Positions 30,921 to 38,778 of a stretch of DNA of 64,000 nucleotides are shown here, in pieces. The notes beneath the pieces are model-generated. The model saw only the letters and a program-made list of their open reading frames with translations. It was not told the DNA's origin and ran no database searches. The position numbers and the translations under genes were made by a program. Source of the stretch: an uncultured Eubacteriales bacterium. GTDB taxonomy: Bacteria; Bacillota; Clostridia; Lachnospirales; Bianqueaceae. Numbering within the stretch: the first letter of the stretch is position 1; each line of letters opens with the position of its first letter. The stretch is from assembly GCA_900315265.1 (NCBI GenBank), contig OMYN01000005.1, positions 59,518-123,517 on the forward strand. Direction: 5' to 3'.

Positions 30921-32261
30921 TTATATCTCCTGCTGGGCTTTCTTGAATTTTTCAGCGGCCCCGGCACCACCTATCCGCATCATAAACTCCATCATCTGTT
31001 TACGGGCGGTCTGCTGATCCGGCACGACTTCTTCCCAGGGGGCCGGTTTGATTCCAAAGGATTCGATGACGGAACGAATGGGATCCTTGTATTCCTTCAA
31101 AAAATCCTCAAAACTTTCTTCCGGTTTTCCACAGTAGAGGTTGATGCCTTTAAAGGCATACCGGGGCCAGATCTGATATTCCAGCTGCTCGGCGTTCCGG
31201 ATATGCTCTGTCCAGCAAAGGGCTTCTCCTCCTAATACATGCTCCCGGGCGTCGGCAATGTCTTCACATTTCTGAGGGATCATATCTGCCTCATAGATAT
31301 TACGAGCATTGATAAAAGCATGTGGATAATCACAGTAGGAATGCAGCATGTTGGATGTGATGACATTCCCTCCACGCTTGATGTGCTTAGCACCGATCCC
31401 CTGATTGGGACTGGTAAGGTTGCCGTTCTGGTCCTTCATATTAAAGGCAGCCATAGCCGGATCTTTAGGATCATCATTCCACAGTTGAAGGACGATATCC
31501 TTATCCAGGTTGCCACCCAGAGCTGCTTCATTCCATGCGATGACCGTTTTTCCCTTGGACTTAAGATAGGAGGCGATCCGGTTCTGCATATAGCCCTGCA
31601 GCTGGTGTTCATCGGTAAGGCCTTCCGCTTTCATTTTGGCCTGACATTTGGGGCAGGTCTTCCAAGCTGTTTTCGGGGTCTCGTCTCCGCCGATATGAAA
31701 ATATTTCCCGGGGAAAAGCTCGCACAGTTCATCCAGAAGCGTTTTAAGGAACGTATAGACCTGTTCGTTTCCGGCACACAGGATATCCGAATAGATACCT
31801 TCGCTGGTAGCGACCTCAACCTTCCTGCCGCTGCAGGAAAGCTCCGGATAAGCAGCCAGGATGTCTGTTACATGACCGGGAACATCGATCTCCGGGACTA
31901 TCTCAATTCCGTATTCTCCGGCAAAACGTACCAGATCTTTGATCTCTTCCTGTGTATAGTAATGCTGCTCCTCTACTTCAGAGTGACAGCCGCCGAAGGT
32001 ATCTCCGGCTCTTTTACTGCTGATCCGGGTCAGTTCGGGAAGGACTTTTGACTCGATCCGGTATCCTTGATCGTCCGAAAAATGAAAATGAAAATAATTG
32101 AAGTGGAAGGCTGCCGCGCAGCGTATGTTTTTCTTGAGCTCCTCTATGTCAATAAAATGGCGTGCCGTATCCAGATGAAAACCACGGTAGTTATACACAG
32201 GTGCTGCACTGAAAAGCTGCTCTAATTTGCCTCTGACAGATGGCTCTTTGTTTGATTCCAT
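30921..32261 (-). CDS. GH20 beta-N-acetylhexosaminidase
   Basis: A 446-residue cytoplasmic enzyme consisting essentially of the GH20 TIM barrel: YNYRGFHLDTARHFI at the start, HFHFSDDQGYRIES, PEIDVPGHV, and the catalytic Asp-Glu in YFHIGGDETPKTAW. It lacks a signal peptide and the usual N-terminal GH20b domain. It removes terminal GlcNAc or GalNAc by substrate-assisted catalysis. The upstream gene's end supplies its AAAGGAG. It likely belongs to one transcript with the unknown gene and the nucleoside phosphorylase upstream. Confidence 0.92.
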   Translation of the reverse strand: MESNKEPSVRGKLEQLFSAAPVYNYRGFHLDTARHFIDIEELKKNIRCAAAFHFNYFHFHFSDDQGYRIESKVLPELTRISSKRAGDTFGGCHSEVEEQHYYTQEEIKDLVRFAGEYGIEIVPEIDVPGHVTDILAAYPELSCSGRKVEVATSEGIYSDILCAGNEQVYTFLKTLLDELCELFPGKYFHIGGDETPKTAWKTCPKCQAKMKAEGLTDEHQLQGYMQNRIASYLKSKGKTVIAWNEAALGGNLDKDIVLQLWNDDPKDPAMAAFNMKDQNGNLTSPNQGIGAKHIKRGGNVITSNMLHSYCDYPHAFINARNIYEADMIPQKCEDIADAREHVLGGEALCWTEHIRNAEQLEYQIWPRYAFKGINLYCGKPEESFEDFLKEYKDPIRSVIESFGIKPAPWEEVVPDQQTARKQMMEFMMRIGGAGAAEKFKKAQQEI

Positions 32262-32266
32262 ACTGT

Positions 32267-32854
32267 CTATAAACTCCTTTCTTTTTGGTCACGGAGGATT
32301 TCCGGGAATTTTCCTTTCAAAAAATGCCTGTAATCGGCCTGCCCGGTCTTGAATTCTTCCGGGATCGTCCGTTCGTTCCATGAACGTTCAGCTTCTGTCA
32401 TATCGGCATATTGCCTGATGACTAGCTTTCCGGCAGCTTCTGCTTCAAGAATCGCTTCATAAGCGTCCGGTACAAACTCATATCCGACAACATCGATCGA
32501 ATGATCCATAGTTACAGCAAAGGGTATCTCCCTTAGTTCTTTGGCATCTGCGGTGTCCTCGACCTTGTAGATGTATCCGGAAACACCCATGTAGGTTTCC
32601 TTGATCGCATTAGGATAATACTCTTCCAGACGCAGGATCCCGTCTTTATTGAATCCGTAAGGGCCCCACTTGGACCACTTATCATGCCATGCAAAACCGG
32701 TTTCTTTGCAGTACTTTTCCACGGCATTACAAAGATATACCAGGACATTCTCCCGTTTCCGGCTAAAGTAGATCAGCGGGATCCCGTGATTTGAGATCCT
32801 CGGCTCTAAGCTGACGATGCCCTTGACCGGTGAAGCGTGATACAGCATAGCCAT
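32267..32854 (-). CDS. Uncharacterised protein with an N-terminal LYHAS motif
   Basis: A 195-residue soluble protein I cannot assign. It starts MLYHASPVKGIVSLEPRIS (after two extra residues) and continues IPLIYFSRKRENVLVYLCNA. The pattern YH-x-S...G...L.P...YFS recalls the entry strand of ADP-ribosyltransferase-like folds such as rifampin ART or DarT-type proteins, but no full catalytic triad is evident. Rich in Lys/Glu and aromatic residues, with no signal or membrane segment. GAAGG lies before the start. It sits between the GH20 gene (5-bp gap) and the nucleoside phosphorylase gene. Confidence 0.75.
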   Translation of the reverse strand: MAMLYHASPVKGIVSLEPRISNHGIPLIYFSRKRENVLVYLCNAVEKYCKETGFAWHDKWSKWGPYGFNKDGILRLEEYYPNAIKETYMGVSGYIYKVEDTADAKELREIPFAVTMDHSIDVVGYEFVPDAYEAILEAEAAGKLVIRQYADMTEAERSWNERTIPEEFKTGQADYRHFLKGKFPEILRDQKERSL

Positions 32855-32876
32855 GGCCTTCTTTCTTTACCTTATC

Positions 32877-33635
32877 TTACCTTTTGTCTATCATTTCCAC
32901 AAGTTTAAGAGCTATGTAAAACTTGTCAAGATCATGGTTGGCTTCATGCAGTCCTTCGGATGAATAGACAGGCTGATCGAGCACATCTCCGGTTACCAGA
33001 AAATCATAGAGCTCGATGCCATGAAAATCACAAACGGCCTGCATCCCTGCAAGCTCCATTTCTACCGCGATACAGCCTTCTGCCTTTCTTTTTTGCATCT
33101 GGTTCCTTGTTTCCCGATAGATAGCATCTGTTGTCCAGACACGTCCTTTCGTGTAAGGAATATCCAGTTGCTGAAACATCGTTTCGAGTGCGTCCGCATT
33201 TTTTATAGTAATGTAATCGGAAGGTGCTGCGTAATGATAAGACATTCCCTCATCCCGATAACTTTCTGTCGGGATGACATAACAACCGGATGTTTTCTCT
33301 TTATCCAGCGATCCTGCTGAGCCGAAAACAATAAATGTTTCAGCCCCGGTTATATAACGCACTTCGATAATATCGGTAGCAGCAAGTGCAGAACCGACCC
33401 CGGACAAATAGAAGGCGATCTTTAAACCGTGCACATCCAGAAGCCAGATCGGCTTAATCAAATTGGCGGCTTTCAGTTCGCCGATCTGCTCTTTTGGAAT
33501 AAGCTCTAATACCCTTGCATATATCTCTCTGGAAAAAGTCGCGATCGCAATATGGCAGAACTGCTTTTTCTCCCCGTTAAATGAACTGGGGCTAATGATT
33601 GCCTCACTTTCAGTGTCAAATGAATCGATGATCAT
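32877..33635 (-). CDS. Nucleoside phosphorylase family protein
   Basis: A 252-residue PNP_UDP_1 fold protein: phosphate and base-site elements include FYLSGVGSALAATDII, FIVFGSAGSLDKEK, the nucleoside motif AVEMELAGMQAVCDFHGI and VTGDVLDQ. The Glu in VEMEL is the usual ribose-binding residue. The family covers purine and uridine phosphorylases and MTA/SAH nucleosidases; this divergent member cannot be narrowed down. An N-terminal extension of ~25 residues precedes the fold. GAGGTGAT precedes the ATG. Confidence 0.82.
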   Translation of the reverse strand: MIIDSFDTESEAIISPSSFNGEKKQFCHIAIATFSREIYARVLELIPKEQIGELKAANLIKPIWLLDVHGLKIAFYLSGVGSALAATDIIEVRYITGAETFIVFGSAGSLDKEKTSGCYVIPTESYRDEGMSYHYAAPSDYITIKNADALETMFQQLDIPYTKGRVWTTDAIYRETRNQMQKRKAEGCIAVEMELAGMQAVCDFHGIELYDFLVTGDVLDQPVYSSEGLHEANHDLDKFYIALKLVEMIDKR

Positions 33636-33687
33636 TTATAAATCACCTCATGCTGAAGATCGTAGTATACGATATAAATACGTAATA

Positions 33688-34317
33688 TTATACAGACATA
33701 ATCCATACTACTTCTACCGTTTCGGTTTCATCGTTTAATGGAGCTTTTAACTTATCTGACAACATGGGTGCACGGTCTGCAAGAACACCAAAAGTACTTC
33801 CTTGTTCACGGCTTGTCCAGTCCGATACATCATATTGATCGGAATTTTTCAAGGAATCAATACCAGTAATTCGTTGCCCCATCGCTGCAGCAATCAATTC
33901 AGCTTTTTCTTTTGAATCTGCAAGAGCCTCCTGAATCAGTTCTTTATGGATTTCTTTATAATTAGAGAGGGAATAACTGATATCGTAATCGATATTCATC
34001 TGCTTTTTCTGGATCAGTTCCATGAGGCTGTTGTTAAATTCCATATTATAGGGAAGTTCGATTGTAATTTCTCTGGCAGCTGTCACGTAAAGCATCCTAT
34101 CGTCATATCTTTGATCGATATCATCGTCGGAAATGTGGATCTGCTCAGGCGAAATCCCCCAGTGCGTCAGTTCCTTAAGAAGCAACTCACATTCGCTGAT
34201 AACTTTTTTTGACGCTTCCGCAGAATTTTCGGCATGATACTGAAAACTAAGTGTGATCTCCTCCGTATCTGCCTCGATTTTCCTGCTTGCTTTTCCTTCA
34301 ATAGTCAGTTTGCCCAT
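33688..34317 (-). CDS. SIMPL-domain protein
   Basis: A 209-residue protein with the SIMPL (DUF541) fold: starts KLTIEGKASRKIEADTEEIT, includes the FQYHAENSAEASKKVISECE helix and a mid-region with alternating strands. No signal peptide, unlike many SIMPL proteins, so it is probably cytoplasmic. The function of the family is poorly defined. GAGGAAA lies before the ATG. The 160 bp to the next gene hold no recognisable signal other than the AAAGT repeats at 34478-34502. Confidence 0.85.
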   Translation of the reverse strand: MGKLTIEGKASRKIEADTEEITLSFQYHAENSAEASKKVISECELLLKELTHWGISPEQIHISDDDIDQRYDDRMLYVTAAREITIELPYNMEFNNSLMELIQKKQMNIDYDISYSLSNYKEIHKELIQEALADSKEKAELIAAAMGQRITGIDSLKNSDQYDVSDWTSREQGSTFGVLADRAPMLSDKLKAPLNDETETVEVVWIMSV

Positions 34318-34477
34318 AATGTTTTCCTCTTTTTTGATTCAAGATTTTATTTGTATGTTTTCTCTATTAAGACTACCGTTTCGACAGTCTCTTCCTTAAC
34401 CCACCAGATCTGCCCGGACCGTAAGAAAAACACTGTCCAGGAGCATATTACGAGAAAAGTATATTCAAGGTTCAGGC

Positions 34478-34502
34478 AAAGTTTACTTTCAAAGTCTACT
34501 TT
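34478..34502. repeat. Two AAAGTnTACTTT repeats at the 3' end of the AlbA_2 gene
   Basis: AAAGTTTACTTT (34478-34489) and AAAGTCTACTTT (34491-34502), each near-palindromic, one C apart. The second overlaps the stop codon of the AlbA_2 gene. Related repeats occur upstream of the same gene. Confidence 0.8.
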
Positions 34503-35797
34503 GCCTCCCAGTATCCATCCCTCCTGGAGCCGACGCGGATCAGGAGATTCATTTCCTGCAGAGACTTGCAGATATTCTTGACACCGCTGAGGCTCAGCCC
34601 ACTTTTTGCGGCTACTTCTTTCAAGGTCAGATGTCCATCGCCTCTAAGAATTTCATAGACTGCTTTTTCATTCTGGCTCAGACCATCTTTTCTGCGAAGC
34701 GTCTCTTTTCTGGCAGTCACCTGCTGCGGTTCGAAAGAAAAAGAGAGCGTAACAGTCAGCATTCCATCGGCAAAACGGAAAGCCTCTTTTCCATAGCGGT
34801 CTACGATGGTCGGCACGCCATGTCCGCTCTGTTCTGCTTCGCCTGCAGCGATGAATATGGTCATGAGACTCTTATTGACCGGAATACTTGTCCCACGATA
34901 GAACCCGTCAAGCGAAAGGGCATAGGGCAGTCCTCCATAAGATACGATCTCGATCCTGTCGTCGTATACATACACCGCAGGAGACAGCGCATTATTCCAG
35001 TCATTATGCAGACAGGCATTCACCCATGCTTCACGGAAACTCGGAAAATCATACAGAGACTCTTCCTGACGTTTTGTTCCGGTCACATTGACTCTTGTAA
35101 CATTGCTGCTCTGAAAGTAATGAAGGACCTCGTCCATGGCGCTCAGAAGACATTGTCCTCCATACTCTGTCCGGTGAGACATGACTGACTTGTCCGTTCC
35201 CTCAAATGTCACTACGTTGACACGGACTTCGTTGCGGTCCGCCATGAGATAGGCATTCATATTCATTCTGCCGTTCTGATTGAGCAGCCCGTAGTTACCC
35301 AGAAATTCTTCAGACATGGCAGGGTGAATGCCTCTGGCTGCCAGCAGGGCGAAAAAAGCATGGAATGTGAGCTGCTGATCTGGAGATTCCTTCTGTTTCA
35401 GAAGATCAGCATCGGAAGAAGCGAGCATCTTTCTCAATACAGTATTATCCGCCTGTTCATCCGCGGAAACATTGCGAATGTAATATCGCCCATCAAATGA
35501 ATATGGAATGTCTGATCCCCGTACCGTCACCCGTATATAGTTTTTCCCGGCATCTGAAAGCAGCTGAATATCAGGATATACTCTGGGTGCAATCTTATCC
35601 CGCATCTTATTGCGTATCTCCATCAGCGTATCTTTGCCTGGAGTCAGTCCGCATAAATTGCCGCTGTCATCTACTCCAAGATATAATGTACCTTCCCCAT
35701 GTCTGTTCAGCATTGCCGTCAGAGACTTCAGGCCCTTGTCCAGCTGGGCAAGACTTTCCTTAAATTCCTGACTTTCATCTTCAATACCAAAATTCAT
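34496..35797 (-). CDS. AlbA_2 (Schlafen-like) domain protein with ATPase-like and HTH regions
   Basis: A 433-residue protein. Residues ~1-125 form an AlbA_2/Schlafen-like domain (ESQEFKESLAQLDKGLKSL, GEGTLYLGVDDSGNLCGL). The middle carries an HATPase_c_4-like region (FREAWVNACLHNDWNNA, IEIVSYGGLPYALSLDGFY, GHGVPTIVDRYG). The C-terminus (~370-433) is a winged helix, LTLKEVAAKSGLSLSGVKNICK. Such proteins are usually transcription regulators, some tied to stress or defence. GAGGTG precedes the ATG. Related AAAGTnnAC repeats flank both ends of the gene, so it may bind its own control region. Confidence 0.87.
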   Translation of the reverse strand: MNFGIEDESQEFKESLAQLDKGLKSLTAMLNRHGEGTLYLGVDDSGNLCGLTPGKDTLMEIRNKMRDKIAPRVYPDIQLLSDAGKNYIRVTVRGSDIPYSFDGRYYIRNVSADEQADNTVLRKMLASSDADLLKQKESPDQQLTFHAFFALLAARGIHPAMSEEFLGNYGLLNQNGRMNMNAYLMADRNEVRVNVVTFEGTDKSVMSHRTEYGGQCLLSAMDEVLHYFQSSNVTRVNVTGTKRQEESLYDFPSFREAWVNACLHNDWNNALSPAVYVYDDRIEIVSYGGLPYALSLDGFYRGTSIPVNKSLMTIFIAAGEAEQSGHGVPTIVDRYGKEAFRFADGMLTVTLSFSFEPQQVTARKETLRRKDGLSQNEKAVYEILRGDGHLTLKEVAAKSGLSLSGVKNICKSLQEMNLLIRVGSRRDGYWEAK

Positions 35798-35817
35798 CTG
35801 CGTTACACCTCATGGAT

Positions 35818-35865
35818 AAAGTTTACTATAAAGTTCACGTAAAGTCCACTTTCAAAGTTCATATT
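35818..35865. repeat. Four tandem AAAGTnnAC repeats upstream of the AlbA_2 gene
   Basis: AAAGTTTAC at 35818, AAAGTTCAC at 35830, AAAGTCCAC at 35841 and AAAGTTCAT at 35854, spaced 12, 11 and 13 bp, so all lie on about the same helix face. They cover the promoter region of the AlbA_2 gene and look like an operator array. Confidence 0.8.
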
Positions 35866-35941
35866 TCAAAGAACTGCCCTTTCATGAACATTCTGGTCAC
35901 GTTCGCCTATCTTCTCAATACCGGCAATCCGGATAGTCTCC

Positions 35942-36457
35942 TTATCTGCCAAACCGGATATTCAAATCCTCATTCAGTGTCCTCGCTACTCCCTTGCTGA
36001 TGATTCCATCGCCGATTTTATAGGTGAATTCATCCGGGATGATTTCGCTGGACAGCTCGTAAAGCATTGTCTCCACCAGTCCGGCCAGGACGCAGTTTGC
36101 CACATCGTTCTTTACAATGTTTCCGGTTTTATAGTCCAGCCCAATATCTTCAGCAAAGTGTTCCTTGATATATTCCCGGTATTTTACCGCGAATTCGCCG
36201 CCGCGCTGCTCCAGCACGAGCGGGACGAGATACTTTCTGTTATCATGAAACATCTTTCTAAGTTCCACCATTACCTGTTTATAGTCACAGTTTTTACGGT
36301 TTTCGCTCTCGATCGTAGAAACCAGCAGCTTCATCATCCGGTCTTTTATCTCGGCAAGCACATCATCTGCCCATTCATAGTAATAGTAGAAGGTTGACTT
36401 GTGAATGCCTGCTTTCTCGCAGATTTTTTTGACAGTGATCCTTTCATCTTTTACCAT
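35942..36457 (-). CDS. TetR-type transcription regulator
   Basis: A 171-residue regulator with a TetR helix-turn-helix (ITVKKICEKAGIHKSTFYYYYEWADDVL) and an all-alpha C-terminal ligand domain. The N-terminus is odd. The best ribosome binding site (AAAGGAGT) serves an ATG at 36488 that opens a frame of only eight codons ending TGATGG, where the TetR frame begins. So translation either reinitiates at 36457 or helix 1 has suffered a frameshift; upstream in-frame residues (YESVYYWDL) do look like part of helix 1. Divergent from the RiPP precursor gene and probably its regulator. Confidence 0.8.
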   Translation of the reverse strand: MVKDERITVKKICEKAGIHKSTFYYYYEWADDVLAEIKDRMMKLLVSTIESENRKNCDYKQVMVELRKMFHDNRKYLVPLVLEQRGGEFAVKYREYIKEHFAEDIGLDYKTGNIVKNDVANCVLAGLVETMLYELSSEIIPDEFTYKIGDGIISKGVARTLNEDLNIRFGR

Positions 36458-36464
36458 CAGATCC

Positions 36465-36477
36465 CAGTAGTATACTG
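36465..36477. promoter_or_regulatory. Candidate TetR operator
   Basis: Perfect inverted repeat CAGTA-gta-TACTG directly upstream of the TetR start, in the divergent region shared with the RiPP cluster. Confidence 0.4.
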
Positions 36478-36604
36478 ACTCATATAATAGGCACTCCTTT
36501 CCTGAATGATACTCAAATTCCGACTTTTCGTCTATATTTGACTGATGCTTTCTTCATACCCGTTCCCTACAATTTATGTAGAAAACAGGAAAGGAGGAAA
36601 CGCC

Positions 36605-36724
36605 ATGATTGAAGAAATGAATGTAAGTTCTGCCTGCGGAACAGCAGATCCGGCACCGGCCTGCGGAACAAAGGATCCCGCTCCGGCACCGGCCTGCGGA
36701 ACAAAGGATCCGGACGCAAACTGA
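36605..36724 (+). CDS. ACGX-repeat RiPP precursor peptide
   Basis: A 39-residue peptide too short for routine gene calling. A strong AAGGAGG lies seven bases before its ATG. A nine-residue leader (MIEEMNVSS) is followed by three repeats, ACGTADPAP, ACGTKDPAPAP and ACGTKDPDAN, with one Cys each (positions 11, 20, 31). At DNA level the repeats share GCCTGCGGAACA at 36632, 36659 and 36692, spaced 27 and 33 bp. A radical SAM/SPASM gene starts 69 bp downstream. This matches the ACGX-repeat peptide type of radical-SAM-modified RiPP. The modification presumably falls on the Cys-Gly-Thr units; its chemistry is not given by the sequence. Confidence 0.9.
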   Translation: MIEEMNVSSACGTADPAPACGTKDPAPAPACGTKDPDAN

Positions 36725-36730
36725 AGAGCA

Positions 36731-36760
36731 AGGCGTCGGCTCAGCGATGAGCTGGCGTCT
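36731..36760 (+). other. Strong hairpin between RiPP precursor and maturase
   Basis: 13-bp stem AGGCGTCGGCTCA (36731-36743) / TGAGCTGGCGTCT (36748-36760) with three G-U pairs and a GCGA tetraloop, followed only by ATTTTC. It probably acts as a partial terminator or mRNA stabiliser, so that more precursor than enzyme is made. Confidence 0.7.
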
Positions 36761-36793
36761 ATTTTCATCTCTATTTGAAATGGTGCTGCATAT

Positions 36794-37834
36794 ATGAAAA
36801 GTTCTTTCGCGATCCAATGGCATATCACCGACTGCTGCGACCAGCGGTGCAGGCATTGCTATATTTTTTCAGAGGGACATCCTGATCTGGTCACCATGTC
36901 CTACCCGGACATGGTCCATGTAACAGATGAGATCATAGCCTTTTGCGACCGGATAGGCAGGAGCCCTTATATTTACCTGACCGGGGGAGATCCGATTCTG
37001 CATCCGGATTTCTGGAAGCTTCTCGACTATTTCCATGAGAAGGAAAATCGATTCTGCATCATGGGCAATCCATTTCATCTGACTTTAGAGAATTGTAAGA
37101 GAATGCGAAAGCTGGGATGCGTCAAGTATCAGGTCTCCCTGGATGGTCTGGAGAAAACCTACGATGCGTTCCGCAAGCCAGGCAGCTTTCAGACGACATT
37201 GAAAGCGATTCAAATCATCAAAGAATCCGGCATGTGGTCAGCAGTCATGACAACCGTATCTCGAAAAAACTGCAAGGAAATCCCAGCGCTGATCGATCTG
37301 GTTGATGAGCTTGGAGTTGATGTATATGCGGTTGGCCGTTACTGCCCTACAAGCATAGAGAAAGCATATGATCCGGAAATTCATATGACACCGCAGGAAT
37401 ATAAAGCCTTTCTGGCTGAATGCTGGAAGCATTACCAGGCGCATAAGCATTCCGGCACAACATACCAGCTGAAGGATCACCTCTGGACTTTATATCTTTA
37501 CGAAAAGGGGCTTTTCCGCCCGGATGACAGCCTGCCGAAAGGTTCTGTTGCGGATGGCTGCAACTGCGGCAGAAATCACCTGACGATTCTGCCGACAGGA
37601 ACTGTCTATGCCTGCCGGAGAATGGAATCTCCGATCGGTTCTGCCCTGAATACAAGTCTGTATGATTTATGGACATCAGCAAAATTCGATGAATACAGGC
37701 AGTACGATAAGTTCGTAAAATGCAGGAAATGCATTCTGAAAGCCTGGTGCCGCGGCTGTCCGTCCGTTACCTGGGGATACACACATAACATGTACGACGC
37801 TGATCCGCAGTGCTGGATGGAGGTAGATGAATGA
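36794..37834 (+). CDS. Radical SAM/SPASM maturase of the ACGX type
   Basis: A 346-residue enzyme. The N-terminus runs straight into the cluster motif C15-X3-C19-X2-C22 (TDCCDQRCRHCYIF), then YLTGGDPILHPDFW and the SAM-barrel segment KYQVSLDGLEKTYDAFR. The SPASM region with auxiliary-cluster cysteines follows: CNCGRNHLTILPTGTVYAC and CRKCILKAWCRGCP. There is no N-terminal RRE-like recognition domain, so the leader must be recognised in some other way. The ribosome binding site is poor, consistent with a catalytic role. It overlaps the next gene by ATGA. Confidence 0.92.
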   Translation: MKSSFAIQWHITDCCDQRCRHCYIFSEGHPDLVTMSYPDMVHVTDEIIAFCDRIGRSPYIYLTGGDPILHPDFWKLLDYFHEKENRFCIMGNPFHLTLENCKRMRKLGCVKYQVSLDGLEKTYDAFRKPGSFQTTLKAIQIIKESGMWSAVMTTVSRKNCKEIPALIDLVDELGVDVYAVGRYCPTSIEKAYDPEIHMTPQEYKAFLAECWKHYQAHKHSGTTYQLKDHLWTLYLYEKGLFRPDDSLPKGSVADGCNCGRNHLTILPTGTVYACRRMESPIGSALNTSLYDLWTSAKFDEYRQYDKFVKCRKCILKAWCRGCPSVTWGYTHNMYDADPQCWMEVDE

Positions 37835-38778
37835 AGGCAGTAGTACTGAGAGATATTACGAACAGTGACGATATTGCCCTTGAAGAGCTGGAAATTCCAA
37901 AAGCCTCCAGAGGCTGGGTGCTTGTTAAAATTCTCGGATTCGGCATGAATCACTCGGAGCTTATTCTTCGTGTCGATGAGATACGCGCGCCATACATCCA
38001 AAAGCCGATCGTGCCTGGTATCGAATGTATCGGCCTTATAGAAGAATCGCTGGAGGAAGGATTTTCAAAGGGCGATCTCGTGTGCTGTCTCATGGGCGGA
38101 CTTGGGAGAAGCTTCAACGGCTCCTACGAAGAATACGCTGTCCTGCCGGTAAACAGGCTTTTTCATATAAATTCAGGACTGGATATAGAGCATCTTGCGG
38201 CAGTCCCCGAGACATTTTTCACAGCGTGGGGTTCCTTATTTGAATGCCTGAACCTGAAACCGTCGGATATTCTCCTTGTCAGAGGGGCAACATCTGCGCT
38301 TGGCTATGCATCTATGCAAATAGGAAAAGCCCTCGGCTGCGAGGTTTATGGCACAACACACAAGAGGGAAAAGCTGCATCTGATTACCGACCTTGGGTGC
38401 CAAGCAATCCTGGATCCAGACGGCAGGCTTCCCAAAGGATTTTATGCAAACAGGATACTGGAGCTGATCGGGCCGAAAACCATCAGGGACTCGCTCTCTC
38501 ATCTGTACCATGGCGGCATCGTTTGCAATACGGGAGTATTAGGCGGAGAATATTTTCTGAATCAGTTTGATCCGATCAAGGAGATCCCCAACGGCTGTTA
38601 TCTTACCGGATTCTTTTCAAACTATCCGACACAGGAAGTGATGGATCAAATTTTTTCTTTTATTGATGAACATTGCATTGTCCCCTTCATCGGAGCCTCA
38701 TTCCGGTTTAATGACATCAGGCAGGCGGTAAAGGCCCAGGAAAAAGGGGTGAACGGAAAAATCGTTGTGGTCATGTAA
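37831..38778 (+). CDS. MDR/quinone-oxidoreductase-like enzyme linked to the RiPP maturase
   Basis: A 315-residue medium-chain dehydrogenase/reductase: GroES-like N-terminal half (VLVKILGFGMNHSELILR, PGIECIGLIEES) and a nucleotide-binding half with VRGATSALGYASMQIGKALG. It lacks the zinc ligands of alcohol dehydrogenases, so it belongs to the zinc-free quinone oxidoreductase-type group using NAD(P)H. The start overlaps the maturase stop (ATGA), so both are made together. It could act on the modified peptide, or it could be an older target of the TetR regulator that was joined to the RiPP genes. It overlaps rlmD, which converges, by 8 bp. Confidence 0.88.
   Translation: MKAVVLRDITNSDDIALEELEIPKASRGWVLVKILGFGMNHSELILRVDEIRAPYIQKPIVPGIECIGLIEESLEEGFSKGDLVCCLMGGLGRSFNGSYEEYAVLPVNRLFHINSGLDIEHLAAVPETFFTAWGSLFECLNLKPSDILLVRGATSALGYASMQIGKALGCEVYGTTHKREKLHLITDLGCQAILDPDGRLPKGFYANRILELIGPKTIRDSLSHLYHGGIVCNTGVLGGEYFLNQFDPIKEIPNGCYLTGFFSNYPTQEVMDQIFSFIDEHCIVPFIGASFRFNDIRQAVKAQEKGVNGKIVVVM

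Noticed and set aside
36538..36573. TTGACT...TACAAT as the RiPP promoter
   Set aside because: The spacer is 24 bp, too long for a normal promoter; only the TACAAT -10 box at 36568-36573 is plausible.
36554..36856. Minus-strand repeat-rich frames across the RiPP precursor
   Set aside because: Their repeats mirror the precursor DNA repeats; the plus-strand peptide has the ribosome binding site and the maturase next to it.
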